A DNA stretch of 64,000 nt from Thermocatellispora tengchongensis (GTDB taxonomy: Bacteria; Actinomycetota; Actinomycetes; Streptosporangiales; Streptosporangiaceae), in NCBI RefSeq assembly GCF_014202315.1, contig NZ_JACHGN010000004.1, positions 434,001 through 498,000 on the forward strand. The letters are read 5' to 3'. Shown here in pieces: positions 26,652 through 38,361 of the stretch (position 1 is the first letter of the stretch; each line of letters opens with the position of its first letter). A program made the translations under genes and the position numbers. The notes below the pieces were generated by a model. It saw only the letters and a program-made list of their open reading frames with translations, was not told the origin of the DNA and made no database searches.

Positions 26652-28754
26652 ATGATTGGACGAATCCCGATACTCGATATCCATCCCGTGGTGGAGTGCG
26701 GCGGGCGCCCCGCCAAGGCCGCGGCGGGCGAGACCTTCGACATCGCCGCGACCGTGTTCCGCGAGGGGCACGACGCGGTCGCCGCGGGAGTGGTGCTCAC
26801 CGATCCCGCCGGCGTGCGCGGGCCGCTGCTGCCCATGCGCGAGATCGCGCCGGGCACCGACCGGTGGGCCACCACGGTCACCCTGGCGACCGAGGGTGTG
26901 TGGCACTTCCGGGTCGAGGCGTGGAGCGACCCGATCACGACCTGGCTGCACGACGCCGCGATCAAGATCCCGCGCGGCATGGACGTCGATCTGATGTGCG
27001 AGGAGGGCGCGCGGCTGTTCGACCGCGCGGCCAAGGCGGTGCGCCCGTCGGAGTGCCGGGCGAGCGGCGCCCAGGGCGGCCCCGGGGGCGGCACGGGGGG
27101 CGGCAAGGCCGCGGGCGGCGCCTGTGGGCACCGGGCCGCGTTGCAGGCGGTCGCCGCGCGGCTGCGCGATGAGGATCTGGACCCGCGGGCCAGGTTGTCG
27201 GTCGCGCAGTTGCCCGAGACCGCGGCGCTGCTGGCCGCCCACCCGCTGCGCGACCTGGTGACCAGGTCGGCCCGCTACCAGGTGGTCGTGCACCGGCGCC
27301 GGGCGCTGTTCGGGTCGTGGTACGAGTTCTTCCCGCGCTCCGAGGGCGCGGTGATCGAGGAGGGCGCGGCGCCCAAGTCGGGCACCTTCCGCACGGCCGC
27401 CAAGCGCCTGCCCGCCATCGCCGCGATGGGGTTCGACGTCGTCTACCTGCCGCCGATCCACCCGATCGGCACCGCGTTCCGCAAGGGCCGCAACAACACG
27501 CTGAACCCCGAGCCGTACGACCCCGGCTCGCCGTGGGCGATCGGGGCGGCCGAGGGCGGCCACGACGCGATCCATCCCGACCTGGGCACGTTCGAGGACT
27601 TCGACATGTTCGTCTCGCGGGCCCGCGAGCTGGGCATGGAGATCGCGCTGGACCTCGCGCTGCAGTGCTCCCCCGACCACCCGTGGGTCAAGGAGCACCC
27701 CGAGTGGTTCAACATCCGGGCCGACGGCTCGATCGCGTACGCCGAGAACCCGCCCAAGAAGTACCAGGACATCTACCCGCTGAACTTCGACAACGACCCC
27801 GAGGGGATCTACGCCGAGGTCAAGCGGGTCGTGAAGCTGTGGATGGACCACGGGGTGCGGATCTTCCGGGTGGACAACCCGCACACCAAACCGGTGAACT
27901 TCTGGGACCGCCTGCTGGCCGACATCAACTCCACCAACCCCGACGTGCTGTTCCTGGCCGAGGCGTTCACCCGCCCGGCGATGCTGCAGACGCTGGCCAG
28001 GATCGGCTTCCACCAGTCCTACACCTATTTCACCTGGCGCAATTCCCGCCAGGAGGTCGAGGAGTACCTGAGCGAGCTGGCGCACGAGACGTCCCATTTC
28101 CTGCGCCCCAACCTGTTCGTCAACACCCCGGATATTCTGCACGAGTACCTCCAGCACGGCGGAGTGCCCGCGTTCAAGATCCGGGCGGTGCTGGCGGCGC
28201 TGGGCGCGCCGACCTGGGGCGTGTACTCGGGTTATGAACTCGCGGAGAATGTCCCGGTACGCCCGGGTAGCGAAGAATACCTAGATAGTGAGAAATATCA
28301 GTATAAACCCCGCGATTGGGTGAAAGCGGAACGCGAGGGCCGCAGCCTCGCCCCCTTCATCACCCAACTGAATTTGTTCCGAAGAGCCCATCCGGCCCTG
28401 CAGGAACTGCGTAATCTACGGTTCCACAACGTCGATCAGCCGGACCTGATCTGCTTGTCCAAGCGGCTCGCTCCGGAACGGCCGAACGGCGCCCATGACA
28501 CGGCCACGTGGCGGCACGGCCTGGGCGACGTGGTCCTGGCTGTCGTCAACCTGGATCCGCACAACACCCGCGAGGCGACCGTCCACCTGGACATGCCCGC
28601 CCTCGGTCTCGACTGGCATGCCGAGTTCGTCGTGGACGACGAGCTGTCCGGCGAGTCCTACCGCTGGCGGCAGTCCAACTACGTGCGTCTCGACCCCCAC
28701 ATCCAACCAGCCCACATTTTCACGGTGCGAGCGGCGGCGGCCAGCCCGAGGTAG
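26652..28754 (+). CDS. glgE: Maltose-1-phosphate maltosyltransferase GlgE
   Basis: 700 residues, GH13 subfamily 3. It transfers maltosyl units from alpha-maltose-1-phosphate to alpha-1,4-glucan. The N-terminal domain (GRIPILDIHPVVECGGRPAKA) is characteristic. The (beta/alpha)8 core carries the nucleophile in RIFRVDNPHTK (about D408) and the acid/base in FLAEAFTRP (about E437). A Gly-rich insertion (~137-155; GGPGGGTGGGK) is unusual and probably a loop. A patch of AT-ending codons lies around 28225-28380. It heads the unit with treS, mak and glgB; all enzymes of the trehalose-to-glucan route are present. Confidence 0.95.
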   Translation: MIGRIPILDIHPVVECGGRPAKAAAGETFDIAATVFREGHDAVAAGVVLTDPAGVRGPLLPMREIAPGTDRWATTVTLATEGVWHFRVEAWSDPITTWLHDAAIKIPRGMDVDLMCEEGARLFDRAAKAVRPSECRASGAQGGPGGGTGGGKAAGGACGHRAALQAVAARLRDEDLDPRARLSVAQLPETAALLAAHPLRDLVTRSARYQVVVHRRRALFGSWYEFFPRSEGAVIEEGAAPKSGTFRTAAKRLPAIAAMGFDVVYLPPIHPIGTAFRKGRNNTLNPEPYDPGSPWAIGAAEGGHDAIHPDLGTFEDFDMFVSRARELGMEIALDLALQCSPDHPWVKEHPEWFNIRADGSIAYAENPPKKYQDIYPLNFDNDPEGIYAEVKRVVKLWMDHGVRIFRVDNPHTKPVNFWDRLLADINSTNPDVLFLAEAFTRPAMLQTLARIGFHQSYTYFTWRNSRQEVEEYLSELAHETSHFLRPNLFVNTPDILHEYLQHGGVPAFKIRAVLAALGAPTWGVYSGYELAENVPVRPGSEEYLDSEKYQYKPRDWVKAEREGRSLAPFITQLNLFRRAHPALQELRNLRFHNVDQPDLICLSKRLAPERPNGAHDTATWRHGLGDVVLAVVNLDPHNTREATVHLDMPALGLDWHAEFVVDDELSGESYRWRQSNYVRLDPHIQPAHIFTVRAAAASPR

Positions 28755-28784
28755 CCGGTGCCGCGAGCGTAGGACCAGCGAGCG

Positions 28785-28815
28785 TCCACGGGGCCCCGGG
28801 CCGGGGCCCCGTGGA
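28785..28815. terminator. Strong 13-bp-stem hairpin between glgE and treS
   Basis: TCCACGGGGCCCC (28785-28797) and GGGGCCCCGTGGA (28803-28815) form a perfect 13-bp, almost all-GC stem with a 5-nt loop. It lies in the 96-bp glgE-treS gap, 35 bp before the treS GTG. It may terminate part of the transcripts or protect the end of the glgE mRNA. Confidence 0.7.
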
Positions 28816-28850
28816 GTGGCGAGCTATCGAAACAGCGGGGAGTCCGAAAG

Positions 28851-30571
<1,721 letters not shown>

Positions 30572-30575
<4 letters not shown>

Positions 30576-31888
30576 CGACTTCTCTCACGGGCCCGCTTAC
30601 CGGATGGATCGCCGAGCAGCGGTGGTTCGCCGGTAAGGGGCGTGCGATCGAAGAAGTCACGATCGACAGCGACGTCGAACTCTCCCCCGGGCTTCGCCAC
30701 CTGATCGTCGCGGTCGCCCAGGACGGCGACCGCGACCGGTACCAGATCCTGCTCGGCGAGCGCGAACCGCTGCCGCCGCGCCTCGCGCACGTGCGGGTCA
30801 CCCCCACCGTGTACGACGCGGCGCACGACGCCGAGCTGACCGGCGCCCTGCTGGAGGCGATGGCGGCCAACGCCGACATCGGCCCGCTGCGGTTCCGGCG
30901 CATGGACGGCGCGGTCATCGACACCGGGCAACGGAGCCTGGTGATCGGGGCCGAGCAGTCCAACACCTCGCTGGTGTTCGGCGACGCGTACATCATGAAA
31001 CTGTTCCGGCGGCTCACGCCCGGGGTGAATCCCGAGCTGGAGATCGTCACGGCGCTGGCCAGGCGCGGCTCGCCGCACGTGGCGCAGCCGTACGGCTGGA
31101 TCGAGGCCGATCTCGACGGCGAGAACACCACGCTGGCGATCATGCAGCAGTTCCTGTCGGCCGCCAGCGACGGGTGGGCGCTGGCCCTGACCAGCGTCCG
31201 CGACCTGTACGCCTCGATGCCCGGGCTCCCCGCGTCCGACGCGGGCGGCGACTTCGCCGCCGAGTCGCACCGGCTCGGCGCGGCCACCGCCCGCGTCCAC
31301 GCCGAGCTGGCCGCGGCCTTCCCGACCGGGGTCGTGGAGCCGCCCGAGGTCAAACGGCTGGCCGAGTCGTTCCGGCACCGCCTCGACCGCGCCATCGCCG
31401 AGGTGCCCGCGCTGGGCGAGCGCGCGGACGCCGCGCACGAGGCGTACAACCGGCTGGCCGACATCACCGGGCCGGTGCCGGTGCAGCGCGTGCACGGCGA
31501 CTACCACCTCGGCCAGGTCATGCGCACGCCCACCGACTGGATCATCCTGGACTTCGAGGGCGAGCCGGGGCAGCCGCTGGCCGAGCGGCGCGCGCTGTCC
31601 TCGCCGCTGCGCGACGTGGCCGGCATGCTGCGCTCGTTCGACTACGCGGCCCGGCACATGCTCGCCGACCACCCCGACGCCGCGTCGCTGGAGGGGCGGG
31701 CCCGCGAGTGGGCCGACCGCAACCGGTCGGCGTTCCTGACCGGCTACTGCGAGGGCGGCGGCCGGCTGCACGAGGAGGACGCGGCGCTGCTGCACGCGCT
31801 GGAGCTGAGCAAGGCGGTCTACGAGGTCGTCTACGAGGCCAGGAACCGGCCGTCGTGGATCACGATCCCGCTGGCCGCATTCCTGTGA
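30572..31888 (+). CDS. mak: Maltokinase (Mak/Pep2)
   Basis: 438 residues with the APH-like kinase fold. The opening [14 protein letters not shown] is diagnostic of actinobacterial maltokinases. The catalytic loop is [11 protein letters not shown] and the metal-binding segment is ILDFEGEP (Brenner-type HGDxHxxN with Gln in place of Asn). It phosphorylates maltose to alpha-maltose-1-phosphate, the GlgE donor. ATG 30572 overlaps the treS stop as ATGA and has AAGGAGG two to three bases from optimal spacing, so translation is probably coupled. It feeds GlgE, encoded two genes upstream. Confidence 0.95.
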
Positions 31889-32007
31889 CGGGCGCATGGT
31901 GAATACGGACATGGGAATGAGCCGGACATCCCCATAGGGCAATCTCGGCCATGGACGCGATCAGCGGCCATGGAGATGGACGACGACTAGGAGTGGCGGG
32001 CGATCCG

Positions 32008-34245
32008 ATGACTAGCAACGCCGACCTCGACCGGCTGGCCGGCGGGGCGCACCACGATCCCCATTCGATCCTCGGCGCCCACCCGGGCAGCGGCGGGGTG
32101 ACCTTCCGCGCGCTGAGGCCGCTGGCGAGGCGGGTCGAGGTGGTCACGGACGAGGGCGTGCACGAGCTGCGGCACGTCGCCCACGGGGTGTTCGAGACCA
32201 CGGTGCCCGGCCTGGACAAGGTGCCCGACTACCGGCTGCGGGTGACGTACGAGGGGGCCGAGCCGTACGAGACGGCCGACCCGTACCGGCACTGGCCCAC
32301 GCTGGGCGAGGTGGACCTGCACCTGATCAGCGAGGGCCGGCACGAACGGCTGTGGGAGGCCCTTGGCGCCCGGGTGATACGGCACGAGGACGTCGATGGC
32401 GTCGCGTTCGCGGTGTGGGCGCCCAACGCGCGCGGCGTCCGGGTCGTGGGCGACTTCAACCACTGGGACGGCACCGGCCACCCGATGCGCTCGCTGGGCC
32501 GCTCGGGGGTGTGGGAGCTGTTCGTGCCCGGCCTGACCGAGGGGCAGCGGTACAAGTTCGCCGTGCTCGGCGTGGACGGGGTGTGGCGCGACAAGGCCGA
32601 CCCGATGGCCCGGCGCACCGAGGCGCCGCCGGCCACCGCGTCGGTGATCGAGCGGTCGGCGTACGAGTGGCGCGACGAGGAGTGGATGCGGGCCCGGCCG
32701 CACAAGCGCCCGCTGACCGAGCCGATGAGCGTGTACGAGGTGCACCTCGGCTCCTGGCGCCCCGGCCTGTCCTACCGCGACCTGGCCCGCGAGCTGGTGG
32801 CGTACGTCACCGACATGGGCTTCACCCACGTGGAGTTCATGCCGGTCGCCGAGCACCCGTTCGGCGGCTCGTGGGGCTACCAGGTGACCTCCTACTACGC
32901 GCCGACCGCCCGCTTCGGCACGCCCGACGACTTCCGCCACCTGGTGGACGAGCTGCACCGCGCCGGGATCGGCGTGTTCCTGGACTGGGTGCCGGCCCAC
33001 TTCCCGATGGACGACTGGGCGCTGGCCCGCTTCGACGGCACCCCGCTGTACGAGCACGGCGACCCCTCGCGCGGCATGCACCCCGACTGGGGCACCTACG
33101 TCTTCGACTTCGGCCGCCGCGAGGTGCGCAACTTCCTGGTCGCCAACGCGCTGTACTGGCTGAAGGAGTTCCACATCGACGGCCTGCGCGTGGACGCGGT
33201 GGCCTCGATGCTGTACCTGGACTACTCGCGGCGCGAGGGCGAGTGGACCCCCAACGTGTACGGCGGCCGGGAGAACCTCGACGCGGTGGAGTTCCTCAAG
33301 GAGATGAACACCGTGTGCTACCGCGAGGCCCCCGGCATCGTCACCGTCGCCGAGGAGTCCACCGCCTGGCCCGGCGTCTCGCGCCCGGTCTACCTGGGCG
33401 GGCTGGGGTTCGGGTTCAAGTGGAACATGGGCTGGATGCACGACACCCTGGCCTACCTGCGGCACGAGCCGATCTTCCGGCAGTACCACCACCACCAGAT
33501 GACGTTCTCGCTGATGTACGCCTACTCCGAGAACTTCGTGCTGCCGCTCAGCCACGACGAGGTCGTGCACGGCAAAGGGTCGCTGCTGGGCAAGATGCCC
33601 GGCGACGAGTGGCAGCGCTTCGCCAACCTGCGCGCGCTGTACGCGTTCATGTGGGCGCACCCGGGCAAGCAGTTGCTGTTCATGGGCAGCGAGTTCGGCC
33701 AGGGCTCGGAGTGGTCGGAGGAGCGCGGCCTGGACTGGTGGGTGCTCGACTTCGACGTGCACAAGGGCGCGCAGCGGCTGGTGCGCGACCTGAACCGGAT
33801 CTACCGCGAGACCCCCGCGCTGTGGCAGCGCGACACGACCTACGAGGGCTTCCGGTGGATCGACGCCGACGACGCCTCCGGGAACGTGTTCTCCTTCCTG
33901 CGGTACGGCGCCGACGGCTCGCCGCTGGCGTGCGTGGTCAACTTCTCCGGTGGCCCCCACGAGGACTACCGGCTCGGCCTGCCCGAGGGCGGGCGCTGGG
34001 AGGAGCTGCTCAACACCGACGCGTACGAGTACGCCGGCAGCGGCGTGGGCAACCTGGGCGGCGTCGAGGCGGTGCCCGAGCCGTACCACGGCCTGCCGTA
34101 CTCCACCCGGCTGCGCGTGCCCCCGCTGGGCGCCCTGTGGCTGCGCCGCGTGACGGAGGACACCAAGGAGGACACCGGGGAGAGAGCCGGGGAGGACGCC
34201 GTGGAGGAGTCGTCCGGAGGCGGCGGGGCCGCTGTGGCGGAGTAG
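32008..34245 (+). CDS. glgB: 1,4-alpha-glucan branching enzyme
   Basis: 745 residues, GH13 subfamily 9. An N-terminal CBM48-type domain ([20 protein letters not shown]) is followed by the catalytic barrel with the nucleophile in [17 protein letters not shown] (about D396), the acid/base in [12 protein letters not shown] (about E449) and [15 protein letters not shown]. It introduces alpha-1,6 branches in the glucan made by GlgE. The start is unsure: ATG 32008 gives a standard N-terminus ([19 protein letters not shown]), but ATG 31951 and GTG 31993 are in frame and no good ribosome site marks any. The C-terminal tail ([17 protein letters not shown]) is an extra acidic extension. Confidence 0.94.
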   Translation: MTSNADLDRLAGGAHHDPHSILGAHPGSGGVTFRALRPLARRVEVVTDEGVHELRHVAHGVFETTVPGLDKVPDYRLRVTYEGAEPYETADPYRHWPTLGEVDLHLISEGRHERLWEALGARVIRHEDVDGVAFAVWAPNARGVRVVGDFNHWDGTGHPMRSLGRSGVWELFVPGLTEGQRYKFAVLGVDGVWRDKADPMARRTEAPPATASVIERSAYEWRDEEWMRARPHKRPLTEPMSVYEVHLGSWRPGLSYRDLARELVAYVTDMGFTHVEFMPVAEHPFGGSWGYQVTSYYAPTARFGTPDDFRHLVDELHRAGIGVFLDWVPAHFPMDDWALARFDGTPLYEHGDPSRGMHPDWGTYVFDFGRREVRNFLVANALYWLKEFHIDGLRVDAVASMLYLDYSRREGEWTPNVYGGRENLDAVEFLKEMNTVCYREAPGIVTVAEESTAWPGVSRPVYLGGLGFGFKWNMGWMHDTLAYLRHEPIFRQYHHHQMTFSLMYAYSENFVLPLSHDEVVHGKGSLLGKMPGDEWQRFANLRALYAFMWAHPGKQLLFMGSEFGQGSEWSEERGLDWWVLDFDVHKGAQRLVRDLNRIYRETPALWQRDTTYEGFRWIDADDASGNVFSFLRYGADGSPLACVVNFSGGPHEDYRLGLPEGGRWEELLNTDAYEYAGSGVGNLGGVEAVPEPYHGLPYSTRLRVPPLGALWLRRVTEDTKEDTGERAGEDAVEESSGGGGAAVAE

Positions 34246-34467
34246 ACCGCCTGCACTACGATTGCGATCGCTCGGCCTTCCGTGCGCGAACACGCCGCGG
34301 GGGGTCGAGCCATTTACGCCCGGGTTTTCCTGAGCCTTACCTGGGAGTTTCCCCTACCTTCCTGCACCTTTCTCCGTACATGCCGGGTAACGCCTTCACT
34401 GGGATACAAGATCCGATCTAGACTCGCTTCCGGCATAAGGTCACCTCCCCTGCCCCCCGGAGGACGT

Positions 34468-36564
34468 GTGCGACTGCGACGGCTCGCCACCAGAACGGTC
34501 CTGCTCGGTTGCGTGGCGCTGCTGGCGCTCGGTCCCGCCGTCCCCGCGGCGGCCGAGGAGCCGGCCCCGGCCGCCTCGCCCACAGGATCGCCGACGGTGT
34601 CGCCCGTGGAGTCGCCCGCGCCGTTACCCAGCGAGACGCCGGCCCCCGCCGAGAGCGAGCCGCCCAGGACCCCGGAGCAGAAGATCGAGGTCGGCCTCGC
34701 CGGCGAGAAGACGCCGAGCCGGGTCATCGTCGAACTGCGCGACGAGGCCGAGACCGCCCCGGTCGCCGAGCAGGCCGAGGGGCTGGCGGGCTCCGAGGTG
34801 GTGCTCAAGCCGGACAACGACTCCTTCATCGTGGTCGAGGGCACCGGGAACTCGCTCACCGAGCTGGCCGCCGACCCGCGCGTGGTCTCCATCCGGCGCG
34901 ACCGGGCGTACCCGCCCTCGCTCGCCTCCTCGATCAAGGTCATCGGCGCGGACCAGGCGCACGCCGCCGGCACCACCGGCGCGGGCCAGACCATCGTGGT
35001 CATGGACACCGGCGTGGACCGCGACCACCCGTTCCTGGCGGGCCGGGTGGTGGACGAGGCGTGCTTCTCCGCGACCTCGGAGGAAGGGCTGCCGCTGGAG
35101 TCGCTGTGCCCCAACGGGCAGGCGAGCCAGACCGGGCCCGGCTCGGCCGACGCGGAGACCGCCAAGTGCCTGGACGGCACGGTGAACCTGTGCGACCACG
35201 GCACCCACGTGGCCGGCATCGCCGCCGGGGCCGGGGTGGCCGGCGCGCCGGGCCCCGGGGTCGCGCCGGGCGCGAACATCATCGCCATCCAGATCTTCAG
35301 CCGGGTCAACGACCCCGAGACCTGCGGCGGCACGGCGTCCTGCCTGCTCGCCTTCGACTCCACGCTCCGGCTCGGCCTGGACCACGTCGCCACGCTGACC
35401 GGCAGGCACAAGATCGCCGCGGTCAACCTCAGCCTCGGCGGCGGCCTGAGCGACGTCGCCTGTGACACCGCCGAGGAGGCGGCCGACCTCAAGCCGAAGA
35501 TCGACGCGCTGCTCGCCCAGGGCGTCGCCACCGTGGTCGCGGCCGGGAACGAGGCGTTCGACGGCTCGGCGTTCCCCGGCTGCATCTCCTCGGCGGTGAC
35601 CGTGGGCGCGACCGACGACGGCGACGCCATCGCGCCGTTCTCCAACCGGGGGCCGCTGCTGGACTTCTTCGCGCCGGGCGTCGAGATCGACTCCTCGGTG
35701 CCCGACGACGCGTACACCGGCTACAGCGGCACCTCCATGGCCGCCCCGCACGTCGCGGGCGCGCTGGCGCTGCTGAAGGAGAAGTTCCCCGACGCGCCGG
35801 TCACCGAGCTGATCGACAAGCTCCGGGCCTCCGGCCGCGGCATCGTGTACGGCAACGTGACCACGCCCCGCATCGACGTCAACGCCGCGCTCACCGGGGC
35901 CTCCCCCTCGCCGCCGGTGACCCAGGCCCCCGACCCGGGCGAGTCGAACCAGCCCGCGCCCGACGACCCGGGCACCGGCGACGACCCGGGCGACGACATC
36001 GAGGAGAGCCCGACGCCCGACCCGACCTCGGCCCCCGCGCCCGAGCCGGAGGAGACGCCGGCCCCCGACCCGACGCCGGTACCGCTGCCGACCGTCACCG
36101 TCACCGTCACGATCACGGTGACCCCGTCGCCGCCCTCGACCGGCGCCCCCCAGGTGTGCACCCGCGGCACCTCCCGCACGCCGCTCACCGCGGCCAAGTG
36201 GGCCAAGGAGATGGCCGCCGGCAAGGCCGCCTACGACGACGCCACGCTGACCTGCTACCTGAGCCTGGTGGCCAAGGCGAGCACGGTCTTCCCCGAGGTC
36301 AAGAAGGCGGCCACCCCGGCCGCCGCGGCCAAGATCCTCAAGTCGAAGGCGTCGGCCAAGAAGAAGGCCGGCCTGGACCGGGAGCTGCTGGCCGCCTGGC
36401 TCAACTGGGCCAGCGGGGCCCGCAACATCACCGCCAAGGTGACCGGCTCGGCCACGCTGAAGTCGGCGCTGACGGTGGCCGAGCACCACCGGCGCGAGGC
36501 GCGTACGACGCCGGCGCAGATATCCCGGAGCACCACCACCCTCAGGAAACACGTCAACAAGTAG
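34468..36564 (+). CDS. Secreted subtilisin-like serine protease (S8) with helical C-terminal domain
   Basis: 698 residues. A Sec signal peptide (VRLRRLATRTVLLGCVALLALG...AAAEE) is followed by a Pro-rich segment, an I9-like prodomain (RVIVELRDEAE to about 145) and the S8 catalytic domain with D180 (VVMDTGVDRDHP), H247 (HGTHVAG) and S423 (SGTSMAAPHVAG). A long Asp/Pro/Glu/Thr linker ending in alternating Thr-Val (TVTVTVTITVTPSPPS) leads to an Ala/Lys-rich helical domain (~565-698) containing two Cys. No LPxTG signal is visible, so the tail may bind the wall or polymers. Start is GTG 34468 with GGAGG four bases upstream. Confidence 0.9.
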   Translation: MRLRRLATRTVLLGCVALLALGPAVPAAAEEPAPAASPTGSPTVSPVESPAPLPSETPAPAESEPPRTPEQKIEVGLAGEKTPSRVIVELRDEAETAPVAEQAEGLAGSEVVLKPDNDSFIVVEGTGNSLTELAADPRVVSIRRDRAYPPSLASSIKVIGADQAHAAGTTGAGQTIVVMDTGVDRDHPFLAGRVVDEACFSATSEEGLPLESLCPNGQASQTGPGSADAETAKCLDGTVNLCDHGTHVAGIAAGAGVAGAPGPGVAPGANIIAIQIFSRVNDPETCGGTASCLLAFDSTLRLGLDHVATLTGRHKIAAVNLSLGGGLSDVACDTAEEAADLKPKIDALLAQGVATVVAAGNEAFDGSAFPGCISSAVTVGATDDGDAIAPFSNRGPLLDFFAPGVEIDSSVPDDAYTGYSGTSMAAPHVAGALALLKEKFPDAPVTELIDKLRASGRGIVYGNVTTPRIDVNAALTGASPSPPVTQAPDPGESNQPAPDDPGTGDDPGDDIEESPTPDPTSAPAPEPEETPAPDPTPVPLPTVTVTVTITVTPSPPSTGAPQVCTRGTSRTPLTAAKWAKEMAAGKAAYDDATLTCYLSLVAKASTVFPEVKKAATPAAAAKILKSKASAKKKAGLDRELLAAWLNWASGARNITAKVTGSATLKSALTVAEHHRREARTTPAQISRSTTTLRKHVNK

Positions 36565-36627
36565 CCGAAGACCGCGACCGCCGCCGACCTCCCGCGTACC
36601 TCCAGCAGGTCGCTTAGGGTGGGGCAC

Positions 36628-38328
36628 ATGGACGCGACCAAGGCGATCATCCACTCCGTTGACCGGTTCCGCCAGCGGCGCACCGCGCCGCTGGTCCTTG
36701 AGCTCGACCTCACCGAAGGGCTCACCGAAGGGCCGCCGAGCGACCCGCTGAGCGCGGTGCTGTCCATGCGCAAGACGCGCCTGGGCGACGTGCTGTCGGG
36801 GCTGAAGCGGGCGCGGCAGGATTCGCGGGTCAAGGCGCTGATCGTCAAGATCGGCGGGCAGCCGCTCGGCTTCGGCATGGTGCAGGAGCTGCGCGGGGCG
36901 GTCGCCAGGTTCCGGGCGGCGGGCAAGCCGGCGTACGCGTTCGCCGAGACGTTCGGCGAGTTCGGCGCGGGCACGGTGCCGTACTACCTGGCCAGCGTCT
37001 TCGACCGCATCTACCTCCAGCCGAGCGGCGACGTCGGCCTGACCGGCATCTCCCTGGAGCAGCGCTTCTTCGGCGACGCGCTCGGCAAGCTGAACGTCGA
37101 GTACCAGGTCGGGCAGCGGCACGAGTACAAGACCGCGGCCAACACCTTCACCCAGAACCACATGACCGAGCCGCACAAGGAGTCCGTCACCCGCATCGCC
37201 GAGTCGGTCACCGAGCAGATCGTGGCCGGCATCGCCGAGGGGCGCCGGCTCGAACCGGGCAAGGTGCGCAAGCTGGTGGACCAGGGCCCGTTCATCGGCC
37301 CCGAGGCCGTCGAGGCGGGCCTGGTCGACAAGCTCGCCTACCGCGACGAGGTCTACGACGAGGTGCGCGCCGAGGCGGGCCCCGAGGCCCACCTGCAGTT
37401 CGTCTCCCGCTACACCAAGAGCGCCCTGGCCCGCAAGCTCCCCCACCCGGGCGAGCAGACCGTGGCCCTGGTCCACGGCATCGGCATGATCCGCCTCGGC
37501 CGCAGCGGCCGCAGCCCCATGGGCGGCGGCGGGGCCATGGGCTCCGACACGATCTGCGCCGCCCTGCGCGCCGCCCGCCGCGACGACCACGTCAAGGCGG
37601 TCGTCTTCCGGGTCGACAGCCCCGGCGGCTCCTACGTCGCCTCCGACGCCATCTGGCGCGAGGTCGTGCTGATGCGCAAGGCCGGCAAGCCGATCATCAT
37701 CTCCATGGGCGACCTCGCGGCCTCGGGCGGCTACTTCGTCTCCGTGGCCGCCGACCTGATCGTGGCCCAGCCGGGCACCCTCACCGGCTCCATCGGCGTC
37801 CTGGGCGGCAAGCCCGTGCTCAACGGCCTGCTCGAACGCCTCGGCATCACCACCGAGGCCGTCAACCAGGGCGCCAACGCCGGCATGTTCTCCACCTCCC
37901 GCCCCTTCACCGAGACCCAGTGGTCCCGCATCAACGCCTGGCTCGACCGCGTCTACGACGACTTCGTCGGCAAGGTCGCCGAAGGCCGCCGCCTCGACCG
38001 CGACCGCGCCCACGACCTCGCCCGCGGCCGCGTCTGGACCGGCGCCGACGCCCACGCCTCCGGCCTGGTCGACGAACTCGGCGGCCTGGAGGACGCCCTC
38101 GCCCTGGCCCGCAAGAAGGCCGGCCTCCCCGCCGACGCCCCCGTACGCACCTATCCCCGCATGAACCCCCTCGAACGCCTCCTCCCCCCGGAGTCCAGCG
38201 AGGACAAGGCCGCCGCCCTGGCCAGAATCCGCCTGGAAGCCTGGGGCCCCCTGACCCGCCTCGCCACCGACCTCGGCCTCCCCGCCCACGGCCCCCTCCT
38301 CCTCCCCGGCACCTGGCACATCCGCTGA
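36628..38328 (+). CDS. sppA: Signal peptide peptidase SppA, 67-kDa type
   Basis: 566 residues with two tandem S49 domains. The catalytic dyad is split as in E. coli SppA: K168 in RHEYKTAAN of the N-terminal domain and S366 in GDLAASGGYF of the C-terminal domain. VVFRVDSPGGSYVASD and TGSIGVLGGK are conserved. No N-terminal membrane anchor is visible, unlike E. coli SppA. It would degrade leftover signal peptides or other membrane-associated peptides. ATG 36628 follows AGGGTGGGG. It lies 63 bp after the secreted protease. Confidence 0.9.
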   Translation: MDATKAIIHSVDRFRQRRTAPLVLELDLTEGLTEGPPSDPLSAVLSMRKTRLGDVLSGLKRARQDSRVKALIVKIGGQPLGFGMVQELRGAVARFRAAGKPAYAFAETFGEFGAGTVPYYLASVFDRIYLQPSGDVGLTGISLEQRFFGDALGKLNVEYQVGQRHEYKTAANTFTQNHMTEPHKESVTRIAESVTEQIVAGIAEGRRLEPGKVRKLVDQGPFIGPEAVEAGLVDKLAYRDEVYDEVRAEAGPEAHLQFVSRYTKSALARKLPHPGEQTVALVHGIGMIRLGRSGRSPMGGGGAMGSDTICAALRAARRDDHVKAVVFRVDSPGGSYVASDAIWREVVLMRKAGKPIIISMGDLAASGGYFVSVAADLIVAQPGTLTGSIGVLGGKPVLNGLLERLGITTEAVNQGANAGMFSTSRPFTETQWSRINAWLDRVYDDFVGKVAEGRRLDRDRAHDLARGRVWTGADAHASGLVDELGGLEDALALARKKAGLPADAPVRTYPRMNPLERLLPPESSEDKAAALARIRLEAWGPLTRLATDLGLPAHGPLLLPGTWHIR

Positions 38329-38361
38329 CGCCGGGGCCCGGAGCATGAAAGAGTGCTGGTC

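Noticed and set aside
34468-36564. Sortase-anchored protein
   Set aside because: No LPxTG-like motif or C-terminal membrane helix with basic tail is present.
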